Positions 9,910 through 19,127 of a stretch of 64,000 nucleotides of DNA are shown piece by piece. Within the stretch, counting starts at the first letter, position 1. Every line of letters begins with the position of its first letter. Made by a program: the position numbers and the translations under genes. The notes below the pieces were generated by a model. That model saw only the letters and a list, made by a program, of their open reading frames with translations. It had not been told where the DNA came from and did not search any database. Source of the stretch: Paenibacillus sp. FSL A5-0031 (GTDB lineage: Bacteria > Bacillota > Bacilli > Paenibacillales > Paenibacillaceae); assembly GCF_001956295.1 (NCBI RefSeq), contig NZ_MRTD01000010.1, forward strand, positions 1 through 64,000, read 5' to 3'.

Positions 9910-11176
9910 CAGAACTCTCCTTTGCTATCGTCCAGTTATGTGGCATATAGGCAATTCCCTGATCAGATTCTATTGAATGCACACTAAAATTCAATACTTT
10001 AGTGATATAATCATAAGGAGTTCCGTCTTCATGATGGCATGCAACATCAACATAGTAATCACCTTGTACTAAATTCAGAGAATCAATATTATAAGATATT
10101 GATCCACTTTCACTTATCTCTATTAAAAACTTATCAATATGTGTATTCGTTCCATAACATTGAGTACCATCCATCTTGAAGATTCCTACCCCAAATACTG
10201 GCTTTTCGATCTTATCTGTTTTAGTTTTATAGGTGATACAAATGTTAATTTGTTGTCCTTTTTTGAATATAAACTTATTGTTCCCAATTGGGTTTATAAC
10301 ATCTACATTTGTTATCTCAACGCTGCCATTACCCCAACGTTTATTTTCTTGCTTAGTATTTATAACCTCAGTGCTTTCATTTTTATTCATTGCTTCAATT
10401 TCCTGTTTGTCAGCCTCTAATTTCATGCGTTTTTCTTCGCTTCCAGATAAAAAATCTAAGTAATCACGAATAACCTCATCCGGCTTCCCATGTTTCACTA
10501 TTTTGGATTCATGAATCCAATAAAGTTCATCACATAACTTTTCCATTATCCCGTTATCATGTGATACAAATACAATTGTTTTACCTTGTTCCTTGAATTC
10601 TTCTATTTTTCTAATACACTTCTTTTGAAATGCATTATCTCCTACTGCTAAAATCTCATCGATAAGTAATATATCAGGTTCCACATGAATTGCTATGGAA
10701 AAGGCAAGTCGCATGAACATTCCAGAAGAATATGTTCTGACTGGATTATCAATAAATGATGAAAGCTCTGAAAATGTAATAATCTCTTCAAGACGAGCAT
10801 TTATTTCCTTACGAGTTAATCCAAAGATAGAAGCATTCATATATATATTTTCTCTACCTGTAAAGTCCATATGAAATCCTGCACCTAACTCAAGCAAGCT
10901 CGAAATTCTACCGTTTATCTTTACCTCGCCTTTATCTGGGATTAGTATCCGAGTTAACACTTTTAACAAAGTGCTCTTCCCCGATCCATTTCTTCCAATA
11001 AGGCCCACCATTCGTCCTTTTGGAATCGAGAAAGACACATCTTGTAAAACCCATTTTTCTTGAAAAACTCCTTTACTTCTATACAAAAATCTTTCTTTCA
11101 AAGATACTGGCTTATCTTGATAAATTTTAAATTTTTTCCATACATTTTTCACTTCTATAGTGTGATCATTATTCAT
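9902..11176 (-). CDS. wzt: Polysaccharide ABC exporter ATPase Wzt with C-terminal glycan-binding domain
   Basis: The protein has 424 residues. The ABC domain (about 5-240) has Walker A GRNGSGKST, the signature YSSGMFMRL, Walker B ILLIDEILAVGD and the H-loop FVSHD. A linker of charged residues (about 240-275) leads to a beta-rich Wzt_C domain (about 280-420, with RWGNGSVEI at its start and GDYYVDVACH). In family members with this tail (E. coli O9a, Geobacillus S-layer glycan) the tail binds the terminated glycan end and licenses export. The stop codon overlaps the start of the methyltransferase by 8 nt. The ATPase works with Wzm, encoded 12 nt upstream. Confidence 0.93.
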   Translation of the reverse strand: MNNDHTIEVKNVWKKFKIYQDKPVSLKERFLYRSKGVFQEKWVLQDVSFSIPKGRMVGLIGRNGSGKSTLLKVLTRILIPDKGEVKINGRISSLLELGAGFHMDFTGRENIYMNASIFGLTRKEINARLEEIITFSELSSFIDNPVRTYSSGMFMRLAFSIAIHVEPDILLIDEILAVGDNAFQKKCIRKIEEFKEQGKTIVFVSHDNGIMEKLCDELYWIHESKIVKHGKPDEVIRDYLDFLSGSEEKRMKLEADKQEIEAMNKNESTEVINTKQENKRWGNGSVEITNVDVINPIGNNKFIFKKGQQINICITYKTKTDKIEKPVFGVGIFKMDGTQCYGTNTHIDKFLIEISESGSISYNIDSLNLVQGDYYVDVACHHEDGTPYDYITKVLNFSVHSIESDQGIAYMPHNWTIAKESSDE

Positions 11177-11188
11177 TTATATTCACCC

Positions 11189-11965
11189 TTAAATTTCCTC
11201 ATTAAATTTACCTTTAACTTTCATGAAATACAAATGGGAAATCAATAACAATATAATTGCTAAGCCTCCTAAAATCATTAATTGAAACAAATTAGGGCTT
11301 TCATTGTAATAAAACACTTGTCTATACGAAGTTACAAGTATTGCCATCGGATTCCAATTAAACAGCCACTGGTATTTATCTGGTATCATAGATTGCGGAT
11401 ATAACACTGGTGTCAGGTATAATAATGCCATTAGAAAAATATTAAGCATATGTTCCAAATCTCTGAAATAGACTGTCACCGCAGAAACAAAAAAAGACAA
11501 AGCTAATGTCAAAATAAACTGAATGACTATTATAATTGGAAGCCATAAGTAATTTAAATTAGGATAGTAACCAAATACAGATAATGCAGGAATTAATATA
11601 ATCAGACCATATAAATAATTAATCAATCCCCCTGAAACTACTGAAATTGGTAGGATCTCATGAGGAAAGTATACTTTTTTTATTAAATTCCCAGACGATA
11701 CAATTATTGATGAACTACTTTGAACAGCCGATGAGAAAAAATTCCATGATAATAAGGTGCAAAATAGAAATATCGGATAGTTATCAACAGGCATTTTTAT
11801 TATTAGAGAAAATAAAGTTGAATATACTAAAAGCATTAATAATGGATTAAAAAAAGTCCATAGGAATCCAAAAAAGGATCCTTTATACCTAGTACGTAAA
11901 TCCTTTGATACATTGTTTTTCAAAAATTCTCTATAACGGTATATCTCTTTCCATTCTTCAAGCAT
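11189..11965 (-). CDS. wzm: Polysaccharide ABC exporter permease Wzm
   Basis: The 258-residue ABC-2 type inner membrane protein has six predicted helices. The start carries the amphipathic family motif DLRTRYKGSFFGFLWTFFNP. With Wzt it moves the undecaprenyl-linked glycan across the membrane. An in-frame GTG exists at 11977, but it lies within the SD sequence AAGGTGG. The ATG at 11965, 8 nt after that SD, is the better start and matches homologues that begin just before YRYREFLKN. It follows rmd closely, so the export and GDP-sugar genes are one operon. Confidence 0.92.
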   Translation of the reverse strand: MLEEWKEIYRYREFLKNNVSKDLRTRYKGSFFGFLWTFFNPLLMLLVYSTLFSLIIKMPVDNYPIFLFCTLLSWNFFSSAVQSSSSIIVSSGNLIKKVYFPHEILPISVVSGGLINYLYGLIILIPALSVFGYYPNLNYLWLPIIIVIQFILTLALSFFVSAVTVYFRDLEHMLNIFLMALLYLTPVLYPQSMIPDKYQWLFNWNPMAILVTSYRQVFYYNESPNLFQLMILGGLAIILLLISHLYFMKVKGKFNEEI

Positions 11966-11978
11966 TTTTATAGCCACC

Positions 11979-12914
11979 TTATAATTGTCGGAGATATTCT
12001 AATGATTCTATTAAAGTAGTTTCAAGAGGGATTTGAGGCTTCCAACCTGTTAATTTTATAATTTTCTTATTATCCCCTATGTATACGGGTATATCACTAG
12101 GCCTTAATTTAGATTCATCTACCTGCAATTTGATGTCTTGATTAGACATTCGAATTAGTTGTTGTAAAAGAAAACTTATAGGAACAGGCACACCCGAACA
12201 TACATTAAACACTTCTCCAGAGGTACTAGGTTCCATCAATAAATAATAATATGCTCTTACAATATCACGAACATCTGTGAAGTCTCGTTGTGCATCTAAA
12301 TTTCCTACTTTTATTACTTTTTCGTTTTGATTTTTCTCCATGTTGATGATTTGCGAGGAAAAATCCGGTACTACGAAGCCTAATCTCTGACCAGGACCTA
12401 TATGATTAAAAGGTCTCGCATGAACAACCTTTAGACCGTAAGCATAATAATATTGTCGGGCTAAATGTGATACTGCTGCTTTTGAAATGCCATAGGGATT
12501 CATTGGCTGCAAGGTTTCTATTTCTGAAATTGGCTGAGTTGCATTTGCGACTCTCCCATACTCTTCAGAAGAACCAACTGTTAATATTCTTAAAGTATCG
12601 GAAATCGCACTTTTCCTCGCAGCTTCAAGTAAATTGATAGTTAAGCTTACATTTACTGAAAATGCATTGTTTTTTTCATTCCATGAATCTTTGACATTAC
12701 TGAAACCAGCAAGATGGTAGATATGGTCAGGTTTAATTTTTTCTAGTAAACGAATAATTTCCTCTTCACTTGTATGCAAACTTAGTTCACTAATATTACT
12801 TTTTTCTTTTACTTTCTGGCTTGTCGTACCAAAAACCTCAACGCCTTGTAAATGAAGATATTCCGCTAAGTAGCTACCCACAAATCCAGTAATACCAGTA
12901 ATCAAAGCTCTCAT
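11979..12914 (-). CDS. rmd: GDP-6-deoxy-D-mannose reductase Rmd (GDP-D-rhamnose synthesis)
   Basis: The 311-residue short-chain (extended) dehydrogenase reduces GDP-4-keto-6-deoxy-D-mannose to GDP-D-rhamnose. It has the NAD(P)-binding GITGFVGSYLAE at the N-terminus, the catalytic Ser region TVGSSEEYG, and the Tyr-Lys pair in PYGISKAAV. ARPFNHIGPGQ follows, typical of Rmd rather than GDP-fucose synthase (Fcl/GMER). It lies directly after gmd, the enzyme supplying its substrate. Rmd was characterised in Aneurinibacillus thermoaerophilus, where D-rhamnose is part of the S-layer glycan. A GGGCGG element 9 nt before the ATG is a plausible binding site. Confidence 0.9.
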   Translation of the reverse strand: MRALITGITGFVGSYLAEYLHLQGVEVFGTTSQKVKEKSNISELSLHTSEEEIIRLLEKIKPDHIYHLAGFSNVKDSWNEKNNAFSVNVSLTINLLEAARKSAISDTLRILTVGSSEEYGRVANATQPISEIETLQPMNPYGISKAAVSHLARQYYYAYGLKVVHARPFNHIGPGQRLGFVVPDFSSQIINMEKNQNEKVIKVGNLDAQRDFTDVRDIVRAYYYLLMEPSTSGEVFNVCSGVPVPISFLLQQLIRMSNQDIKLQVDESKLRPSDIPVYIGDNKKIIKLTGWKPQIPLETTLIESLEYLRQL

Positions 12915-12930
12915 TGTCTAATACCGCCCT

Positions 12931-13908
<978 letters not shown>

Positions 13909-13927
13909 TCATTCTCCTTATATTTGT

Positions 13928-15004
13928 TTATAGATATTGTTCCAGCTTTTGCATCCTTAATTCCTTAAGCAGCAGCTTTACTTCTTGCGCTTTATCTTTT
14001 GTACAAATTAAGGTTACATCTTCTGTATCAACAATAATTAAATCCTCGATTCCTAAGGTTGCTATTAACTTACCATTGCTTTCTATAATGCAACGTTTAG
14101 TATCTATATTTAATATATTTCCTTTAATCACATTTCCATCTTCATCCAAATCATCAATTCTTTCTAATGCTGTCCAACTGCCAACATCATCCCAACCAAA
14201 TAAGCATGGAATAACAAATATGTCATCCGCCTTTTCCATAATGCCGTAATCTATCGATTGATCAGGCATTTTGACGAATTCCATTGCAATTATATCATTT
14301 TGATTTGTTTTTCCAAAAGCATACTTCATCGTTTCTAAAATATCGTGCATTTCAGGCATAAGCTCTTTTATGTATTTTCTGATCACGGTTGTTTTCCATA
14401 CAAAAATACCGCTATTCCAATAGAAGTTCCCAGCCTCTAAGTACACTTGGGCTGTTTCTAAGTTAGGTTTTTCCACAAATTTATTAACTTTAAATACGCT
14501 AACTCCGTTTAATGGATTATCCATACCCGTGCTTTCTATGTAACCATAACCCGTTTCTGGATAGGTTGGTTCGATACCCAAAGTTACTAGATTTCCATTA
14601 TCATTTGCAACTTCTACCGCTGTCTTGAGAATATCGATAAACCCCTTATCATTCTGAATGATATGATCAGAAGGCATAACAATCATAGTACTATCTGGAT
14701 AACGATCTTCAATAATCAAAGAAGCAAGACCAATACAAGGAGCTGTATTTCTGCCTACTGGTTCAATAATGATATTTTCGTGGGGTAAATGAGGTATTTG
14801 TGCCTTTAATAGCTCTGCATAAAGCTCATTGGTAACAATAAAAATCTTGTCTATAGAAATTAGTAATTCCAACCTCTCTATTGATTGTTGAATCATAGAT
14901 TTATTGCCTGATATGTTTAAAAATTGCTTCGGCAGGTTAGTTCGACTCTTTGGCCAAAAACGCTCGCCTTTGCCCCCTGCCATAATTACACAAGTAATTG
15001 TCAT
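13928..15004 (-). CDS. manC: Mannose-1-phosphate guanylyltransferase ManC
   Basis: The 358-residue cytoplasmic enzyme makes GDP-mannose from mannose-1-phosphate and GTP. It has MAGGKGERFWPKSR and LPKQFLN at the N-terminus, EPVGRNTAPCIGLA, VMPSDHII, YWNSGIFVWK, and DYGIMEKAD with GWDDVGSWTAL, all typical of the single-domain guanylyltransferase without a cupin isomerase. A longer frame starts at 15016, but that ATG lies across the SD sequence (TGGAGG). The ATG at 15004 is 7 nt after GGAGG and 1 nt after the stop of the upstream gene. It feeds Gmd and Rmd encoded next to it. Confidence 0.94.
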   Translation of the reverse strand: MTITCVIMAGGKGERFWPKSRTNLPKQFLNISGNKSMIQQSIERLELLISIDKIFIVTNELYAELLKAQIPHLPHENIIIEPVGRNTAPCIGLASLIIEDRYPDSTMIVMPSDHIIQNDKGFIDILKTAVEVANDNGNLVTLGIEPTYPETGYGYIESTGMDNPLNGVSVFKVNKFVEKPNLETAQVYLEAGNFYWNSGIFVWKTTVIRKYIKELMPEMHDILETMKYAFGKTNQNDIIAMEFVKMPDQSIDYGIMEKADDIFVIPCLFGWDDVGSWTALERIDDLDEDGNVIKGNILNIDTKRCIIESNGKLIATLGIEDLIIVDTEDVTLICTKDKAQEVKLLLKELRMQKLEQYL

Positions 15005-15005
15005 G

Positions 15006-16286
15006 TTAACCTCCATTATTCCATTTCATTATGTATTCCAAGCGTTTCGTTATGAGTTGTCCTACTTGCTCTGGCGAAAAATCTGTTTTTATCGTATGCT
15101 CGCCTTGTTTAGCAATCTCATCACGATAATCTGGTTCATTAACTAGTTTCTTCATATAATAACTCGCATGATCAACGTCTGGCTCTGCCCAGTACTGATA
15201 CGCTTCATATGGTCCAAAAGTGCTGCCAAGCTTTACTAGTTCATATTTCACTGGACATGAGTTGCTATCATTCATAAAATCTGTATTAGATGACCAATTC
15301 GTTCCAATGACTGGTTTTCTCAGAAACATAGCTTCTGCTAAACCAAGACCAAAACCTTCACTTCTATGAAGGGATATGAAACTATCTGATACATTGATTA
15401 ATGCATTTATATCGTTTCTTGATAGTACCTCTTTTATTAAGTAAATATTTGTATAGTCATCGATTAATTTTTCTAATAACTTCATCTCATTAGACTCACC
15501 ATTACTGATGTTCACTTTAACAATTAACCCCACATTAATGTCATCCTTACCAAAAGCTCTTTTAAAAGCTTCGATTGACGCTTGTGGGTTTTTACGTTCC
15601 TGATAGCTTTTTACGTCATACATGGTTAAAAATAAAAATGTATTCTCAGGAAGGTTGTAATAACTTCTGTTTCTGTATTGTTCTATTTTCACTTCAATAC
15701 TGTGCGGAATACGAATAACGGGAACTGGACTTTTAAGTGAAATCGCTTCTGCAACAAATGTAGAAGGTGCCCAAACTTCATCTACTAGGCTAAAACTTTC
15801 TGTCCATTGATCAGGGAAATCAGGTAATTCCCAGTGCCAATAACCAATATTGTATTTATTATTGAATATTCGATTCCCATAGTGAGCATAAATTTCCATC
15901 ATTTGCTCAGCGTTAATATGAAATACGTTTATATCGTATTTTGGATCTTCAATTTCCTTATGTACCCAAGATGTATCTGACATCCTGGCGCTATTAGTTC
16001 CTTTGAAATTTATAATTCCAAACTCCAAATCGCCTGCTGTCAGTGATTTAGCCGCGATTCTACATGATTCTCCAATTCCCATTTCTGCCCTAGCATAGCC
16101 AATTAAATTAATTCCATTTTTTCCAATATGAATTTTGATAGATTTATTCTTCTGCTCAATGGGAAAAGCTGATTTTAACAATGCTTTCTTTACTTGCCTC
16201 ATAATATGGGCAGGTACAATTATCCCAGCAGCTTTTTTAGTTGGCACTGCCATTTTATATAATATTTTTGAAATTAATCTTTTCAT
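15006..16286 (-). CDS. GT4-like glycosyltransferase, first gene of the glycan operon
   Basis: The 426-residue protein has a hydrophobic, basic first 30 residues and then a GT-B fold: INLIGYARAEMGIGES, GYWHWELPDFP, VDEVWAPSTFVAEAI, LTMYDVKSYQERKNP and the donor site HRSEGFGLGLAEAMFLRKPVI. The motif order (glycine-rich entry loop, WHWELP, WAPS) is that of GT4-like mannosyl/rhamnosyl-transferases found in surface-polysaccharide clusters. It is the promoter-proximal gene, so it may add an early residue (adaptor or first rhamnose). That order-based role is inference. GGTGG lies a few bases before the ATG. Confidence 0.87.
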   Translation of the reverse strand: MKRLISKILYKMAVPTKKAAGIIVPAHIMRQVKKALLKSAFPIEQKNKSIKIHIGKNGINLIGYARAEMGIGESCRIAAKSLTAGDLEFGIINFKGTNSARMSDTSWVHKEIEDPKYDINVFHINAEQMMEIYAHYGNRIFNNKYNIGYWHWELPDFPDQWTESFSLVDEVWAPSTFVAEAISLKSPVPVIRIPHSIEVKIEQYRNRSYYNLPENTFLFLTMYDVKSYQERKNPQASIEAFKRAFGKDDINVGLIVKVNISNGESNEMKLLEKLIDDYTNIYLIKEVLSRNDINALINVSDSFISLHRSEGFGLGLAEAMFLRKPVIGTNWSSNTDFMNDSNSCPVKYELVKLGSTFGPYEAYQYWAEPDVDHASYYMKKLVNEPDYRDEIAKQGEHTIKTDFSPEQVGQLITKRLEYIMKWNNGG

Positions 16287-16484
16287 AAAGACACCACCGC
16301 AAATTTCATTAACATCTTTGTAATCTCATAATGCATATTTGTATTCCCATCATATAGAACAGTCGTTCATTCAAAAATGTTGCTTGATATGCAAGATTGC
16401 ATAAAGAAAATGTCTACACACCCCTGCTATCTTACCAAAATTCCTCCCACATTAACACCTTATTCTACCTTTACACCGAATAAA

Positions 16485-16538
16485 TTGTAGAATTTTTCCG
16501 ATTTCCTCTCTATTTCGACAAAACCTCATATTCTACAA
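16485..16538. repeat. Inverted repeat TTGTAGAAT ... ATTCTACAA
   Basis: A 9-bp perfect inverted repeat has arms at 16485-16493 and 16530-16538, with a further ATTCTAC at 16462-16468. The right arm coincides with the predicted -10 of the glycan operon promoter. It may be an operator for an unknown regulator. Confidence 0.5.
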
Positions 16539-16557
16539 ATTTGTAAACTACATACAA
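16530..16557 (-). promoter_or_regulatory. Predicted sigma-A promoter of the glycan operon
   Basis: On the minus strand TTGTAT and TAGAAT are separated by 16 nt. This is the best match upstream of the first glycan gene. Confidence 0.5.
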
Positions 16558-16593
16558 ATCGCATCTCCTAATATAGTAATCTACTCCCCCATT

Positions 16594-16602
16594 TGTTAAA
16601 AT
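16594..16602 (+). promoter_or_regulatory. Extended -10 element for the ligase-like gene
   Basis: TGTTAAAAT (TG-n-TAAAAT) lies 57 nt before the ATG. No good -35 is seen, as is common for extended -10 promoters. Confidence 0.4.
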
Positions 16603-16658
16603 ACAAATAAAGCTAAATGTTTCATATCTACATAACGATGGATGAGGAGTACATACGA

Positions 16659-18920
16659 ATGAGTGCACGGAACAAATCAAAAAGGAATACGAACACTTTA
16701 AATGCTGATTTTGCGCTTTTGAGGTGGATTGGGGCTATTGGGATCGCTCTATTTCTAGTCATCTTCCCCTATGAGAGAGCATTGTTTAACGGTTACGAAT
16801 TAAGCTTTGAAGGCCCAATTTATGGAGCAATCATCTTCGGATATGTGATGCTTGCCTTTACTGCATTTTATGTGTATCGCAACTCACAGATGAACAGTTA
16901 TCGTGGAATTTTGTCGATTGCCGTCATGCTGCTTCCATTCATTTATTGGTTGTCATCATTACAGGCGGTTTCAACCTATTACGCGAAGTTTATGACTCTC
17001 GTATTTTTCTTACTTGCTGCTTTATTCATAGGCGCTCTGTATTTTGCAGAAAATAAGCTTACGCGCAAAACGATCGAATATGCGGTTATGCTCTCCTCCT
17101 ATTTAATTGTACTATTTGGTTTACTCAACCTTTTTGGTCAAATCTATTATAAGGATGCGCTATGGCTTGCACATGACGGCTACCGCCTTTCGTCGGTATT
17201 CCAATACTCAAACTCATACGCCGGCTTCCTAGTCGCTTTATTTCTAGTTAGTTTGTATTATGCAGTTCACTGCGTGCGTCCATCTGCAAGAATCATTCAT
17301 GCTGCCATGCTTGTACCGATTTGGATTTCATTCATGCTCACTTATTCACGCGGTGCAATTGTTATTATTCCGGTTATGCTGCTTATTGTGCTGCCTTTCT
17401 TACGCTTAACGAAGCAAATTACATACATCGTGTTTATGGGCGTATCTGTAGTGGTTTCCATGGCTGTCCTTGGAAAACTAACAACGATTGCTGATAAAAT
17501 AGCTACACTAGTTCAACCTACTGAAACGAAAGCGCCAAGTACAATATCCTTGTTCAGCTCGCTGCCTATGCAGGGCTGGGGATTACTTGTGCTCGGCCTG
17601 CTCATTGTTACTGGCCTTATTATGCTTTATCATGCCAAAGCTGCTAATTTCCTAGAAACGAAGCTTACCAAGCTTTCTTCGTACAAGTGGTCTTTTGCGG
17701 CTGTGCCTGTCATTACAATCGTGCTTACTGCTGTAGCAGCGGTCAGCCTTCTTGGCAGCAGCGCTATTCGCGGCTTGCTTCCTGACAAAATTGCTGCACG
17801 CTTTGAAAATATTAACCTCCAACAGCACAGCGTTTTGGAACGTTTAACCTTTTACAAAGACGGTCTTCGTGTAGCTGAGGATTACCCGCTGCTTGGAGGC
17901 GGCGGCGGCGCTTGGCAAGCCATGTTTGAGCAATATCAGAATAACCCTTATTGGAGCAGACAAGCACATAGCTTCTTTGTACAAGTTCTTGTTGAGAGCG
18001 GTTGGCTTGGTCTACTAGCAATCGTCGGACTGCTCGTGTTTGTATATTTTTTATACATCCGATCCTTTATTCGTTATCCCGAGCTTAGAGGCAGCCATTT
18101 TGTCTTTTTCATTTTTTCTTTGGCGCTGCTAGTCCACAGTGTGATCGATTTTGATATGAGCTATATTTATATTATCTCTCTCGTCTTTATTTCTCTCGGT
18201 TGTATGCTAGCTCCATATAGCCACAAGCTAATAATTGAACGTATGAATGGCAAGCTTAATAAATCTTGGCCAAAAATCGCATATCCAGCGGTTATGGCGT
18301 TATTGTCTATATTCCTTCTCGTCATTGCCATTCGAGAAACTAACGCAACTAGTAACTATAATAAAGCTATCGATTTGGCAGTTGGGCAGCAAACTTCTTT
18401 AGAACAACTTCTGCCTATTCTTGATCGTGCCATTAAGTCTTCACCAACACAGCCTTATTATAAGCTAACGAAAGCTGACTGGCTGGAGCAGGCTTATAAG
18501 CAAACGAACACCGCTACATTCCTTGACCAAGCTCTTAGTACTGTAAAAGAAGGCAGAAAATATGATCCTTATAATCGAAGCCTTCTAATGTCGGAATATC
18601 GTTTTCTGCAAGAAAAGGGACTTTTTGAAGAATCGCTCGCAACAATTAATGAAGGTGTCAAAAAATTCCCTTGGGACATCAATCTATATGAAGCTGCGAT
18701 AACCTCATACGCCAAAGCAAATCAAACTGCACTGACGGGCAAGGATGAAGCTAAAGCAAAAGAATATGCTCAGCAAGTTGTCGATCTCTCTAACGAAGTT
18801 AAAAGAAGAATCGGTCAGCTAGCTTCACTTCCAGCCGAGCAGCAGCAAGGACGTACATTTGCAATGACACCAGGTATAGAGGAAGCAGTAGCCCAAATCG
18901 AGCTTGCTTCGGCACAATAA
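16659..18920 (+). CDS. O-antigen-ligase-like membrane protein with C-terminal repeat domain (possible glycan:protein ligase)
   Basis: The protein has 753 residues with about 12-14 membrane helices. The Wzy_C/O-antigen-ligase region includes FQYSNSYAGFLVALFL, FMLTYSRGAIVIIPVML and, on a large outer loop, QAHSFFVQVLVESGWLG. After the last helix (about residue 570) a soluble tail of about 170 residues is built of TPR-like helices. Size and order match WsfB, the putative oligosaccharyl:S-layer-protein transferase of Paenibacillus alvei. It faces away from the glycan operon across a shared control region. A longer frame starts at 16617, but GAGGAG at 16644-16649 lies 9 nt before the ATG at 16659, which fixes the start. 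A Wzy-type polymerase is the alternative, but the cluster has an ABC exporter, so ligation is favoured. Confidence 0.83.
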   Translation: MSARNKSKRNTNTLNADFALLRWIGAIGIALFLVIFPYERALFNGYELSFEGPIYGAIIFGYVMLAFTAFYVYRNSQMNSYRGILSIAVMLLPFIYWLSSLQAVSTYYAKFMTLVFFLLAALFIGALYFAENKLTRKTIEYAVMLSSYLIVLFGLLNLFGQIYYKDALWLAHDGYRLSSVFQYSNSYAGFLVALFLVSLYYAVHCVRPSARIIHAAMLVPIWISFMLTYSRGAIVIIPVMLLIVLPFLRLTKQITYIVFMGVSVVVSMAVLGKLTTIADKIATLVQPTETKAPSTISLFSSLPMQGWGLLVLGLLIVTGLIMLYHAKAANFLETKLTKLSSYKWSFAAVPVITIVLTAVAAVSLLGSSAIRGLLPDKIAARFENINLQQHSVLERLTFYKDGLRVAEDYPLLGGGGGAWQAMFEQYQNNPYWSRQAHSFFVQVLVESGWLGLLAIVGLLVFVYFLYIRSFIRYPELRGSHFVFFIFSLALLVHSVIDFDMSYIYIISLVFISLGCMLAPYSHKLIIERMNGKLNKSWPKIAYPAVMALLSIFLLVIAIRETNATSNYNKAIDLAVGQQTSLEQLLPILDRAIKSSPTQPYYKLTKADWLEQAYKQTNTATFLDQALSTVKEGRKYDPYNRSLLMSEYRFLQEKGLFEESLATINEGVKKFPWDINLYEAAITSYAKANQTALTGKDEAKAKEYAQQVVDLSNEVKRRIGQLASLPAEQQQGRTFAMTPGIEEAVAQIELASAQ

Positions 18921-18944
18921 AGTGTTGTGATGATCTCGTATTAC

Positions 18945-18990
18945 AAAGACTGCCCGCTTGCACAATTCATGTGCGACGGGCAGTCTTTCT
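18945..18990 (+). terminator. Terminator after the ligase-like gene
   Basis: AAAGACTGCCCG (18945-18956) pairs with CGGGCAGTCTTT (18977-18988); an inner TGCAC/GTGCG pairing shortens the loop. The following T-tract is weak. Confidence 0.7.
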
Positions 18991-18992
18991 CG

Positions 18993-19039
18993 TTTCATAC
19001 AAGTTTCACACAAGTTTCTTGTATGTTTCACGCAAGTTT
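18993..19039 (+). repeat. Three short direct repeats TTTCAyrCAAGTTT
   Basis: Copies lie at 18993-19006, 19004-19017 and 19026-19039, differing only at two positions. They sit between the terminator and the M23 gene. Function unknown. Confidence 0.55.
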
Positions 19040-19127
19040 TATGGCATGTTTTACTGCGTTTAAGAATAAATAGCAATAGAACGTTCTGATCGTTTATAGC
19101 CAAACTTAAGTAGGAAGGAGAAGTCTA

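Larger units (their letters stand above)
16287..16658. other. Divergent control region between glycan operon and ligase-like gene
   Basis: 372 bp without a gene. It holds a minus-strand promoter (16530-16557), an extended -10 for the plus-strand gene (16594-16602), three GTAGAAT/ATTCTAC boxes (16462-16468, 16485-16493, 16530-16538) and a small hairpin TATGCAA-GA-TTGCATA at 16388-16403. The minus-strand leader would be about 235 nt. Confidence 0.5.
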
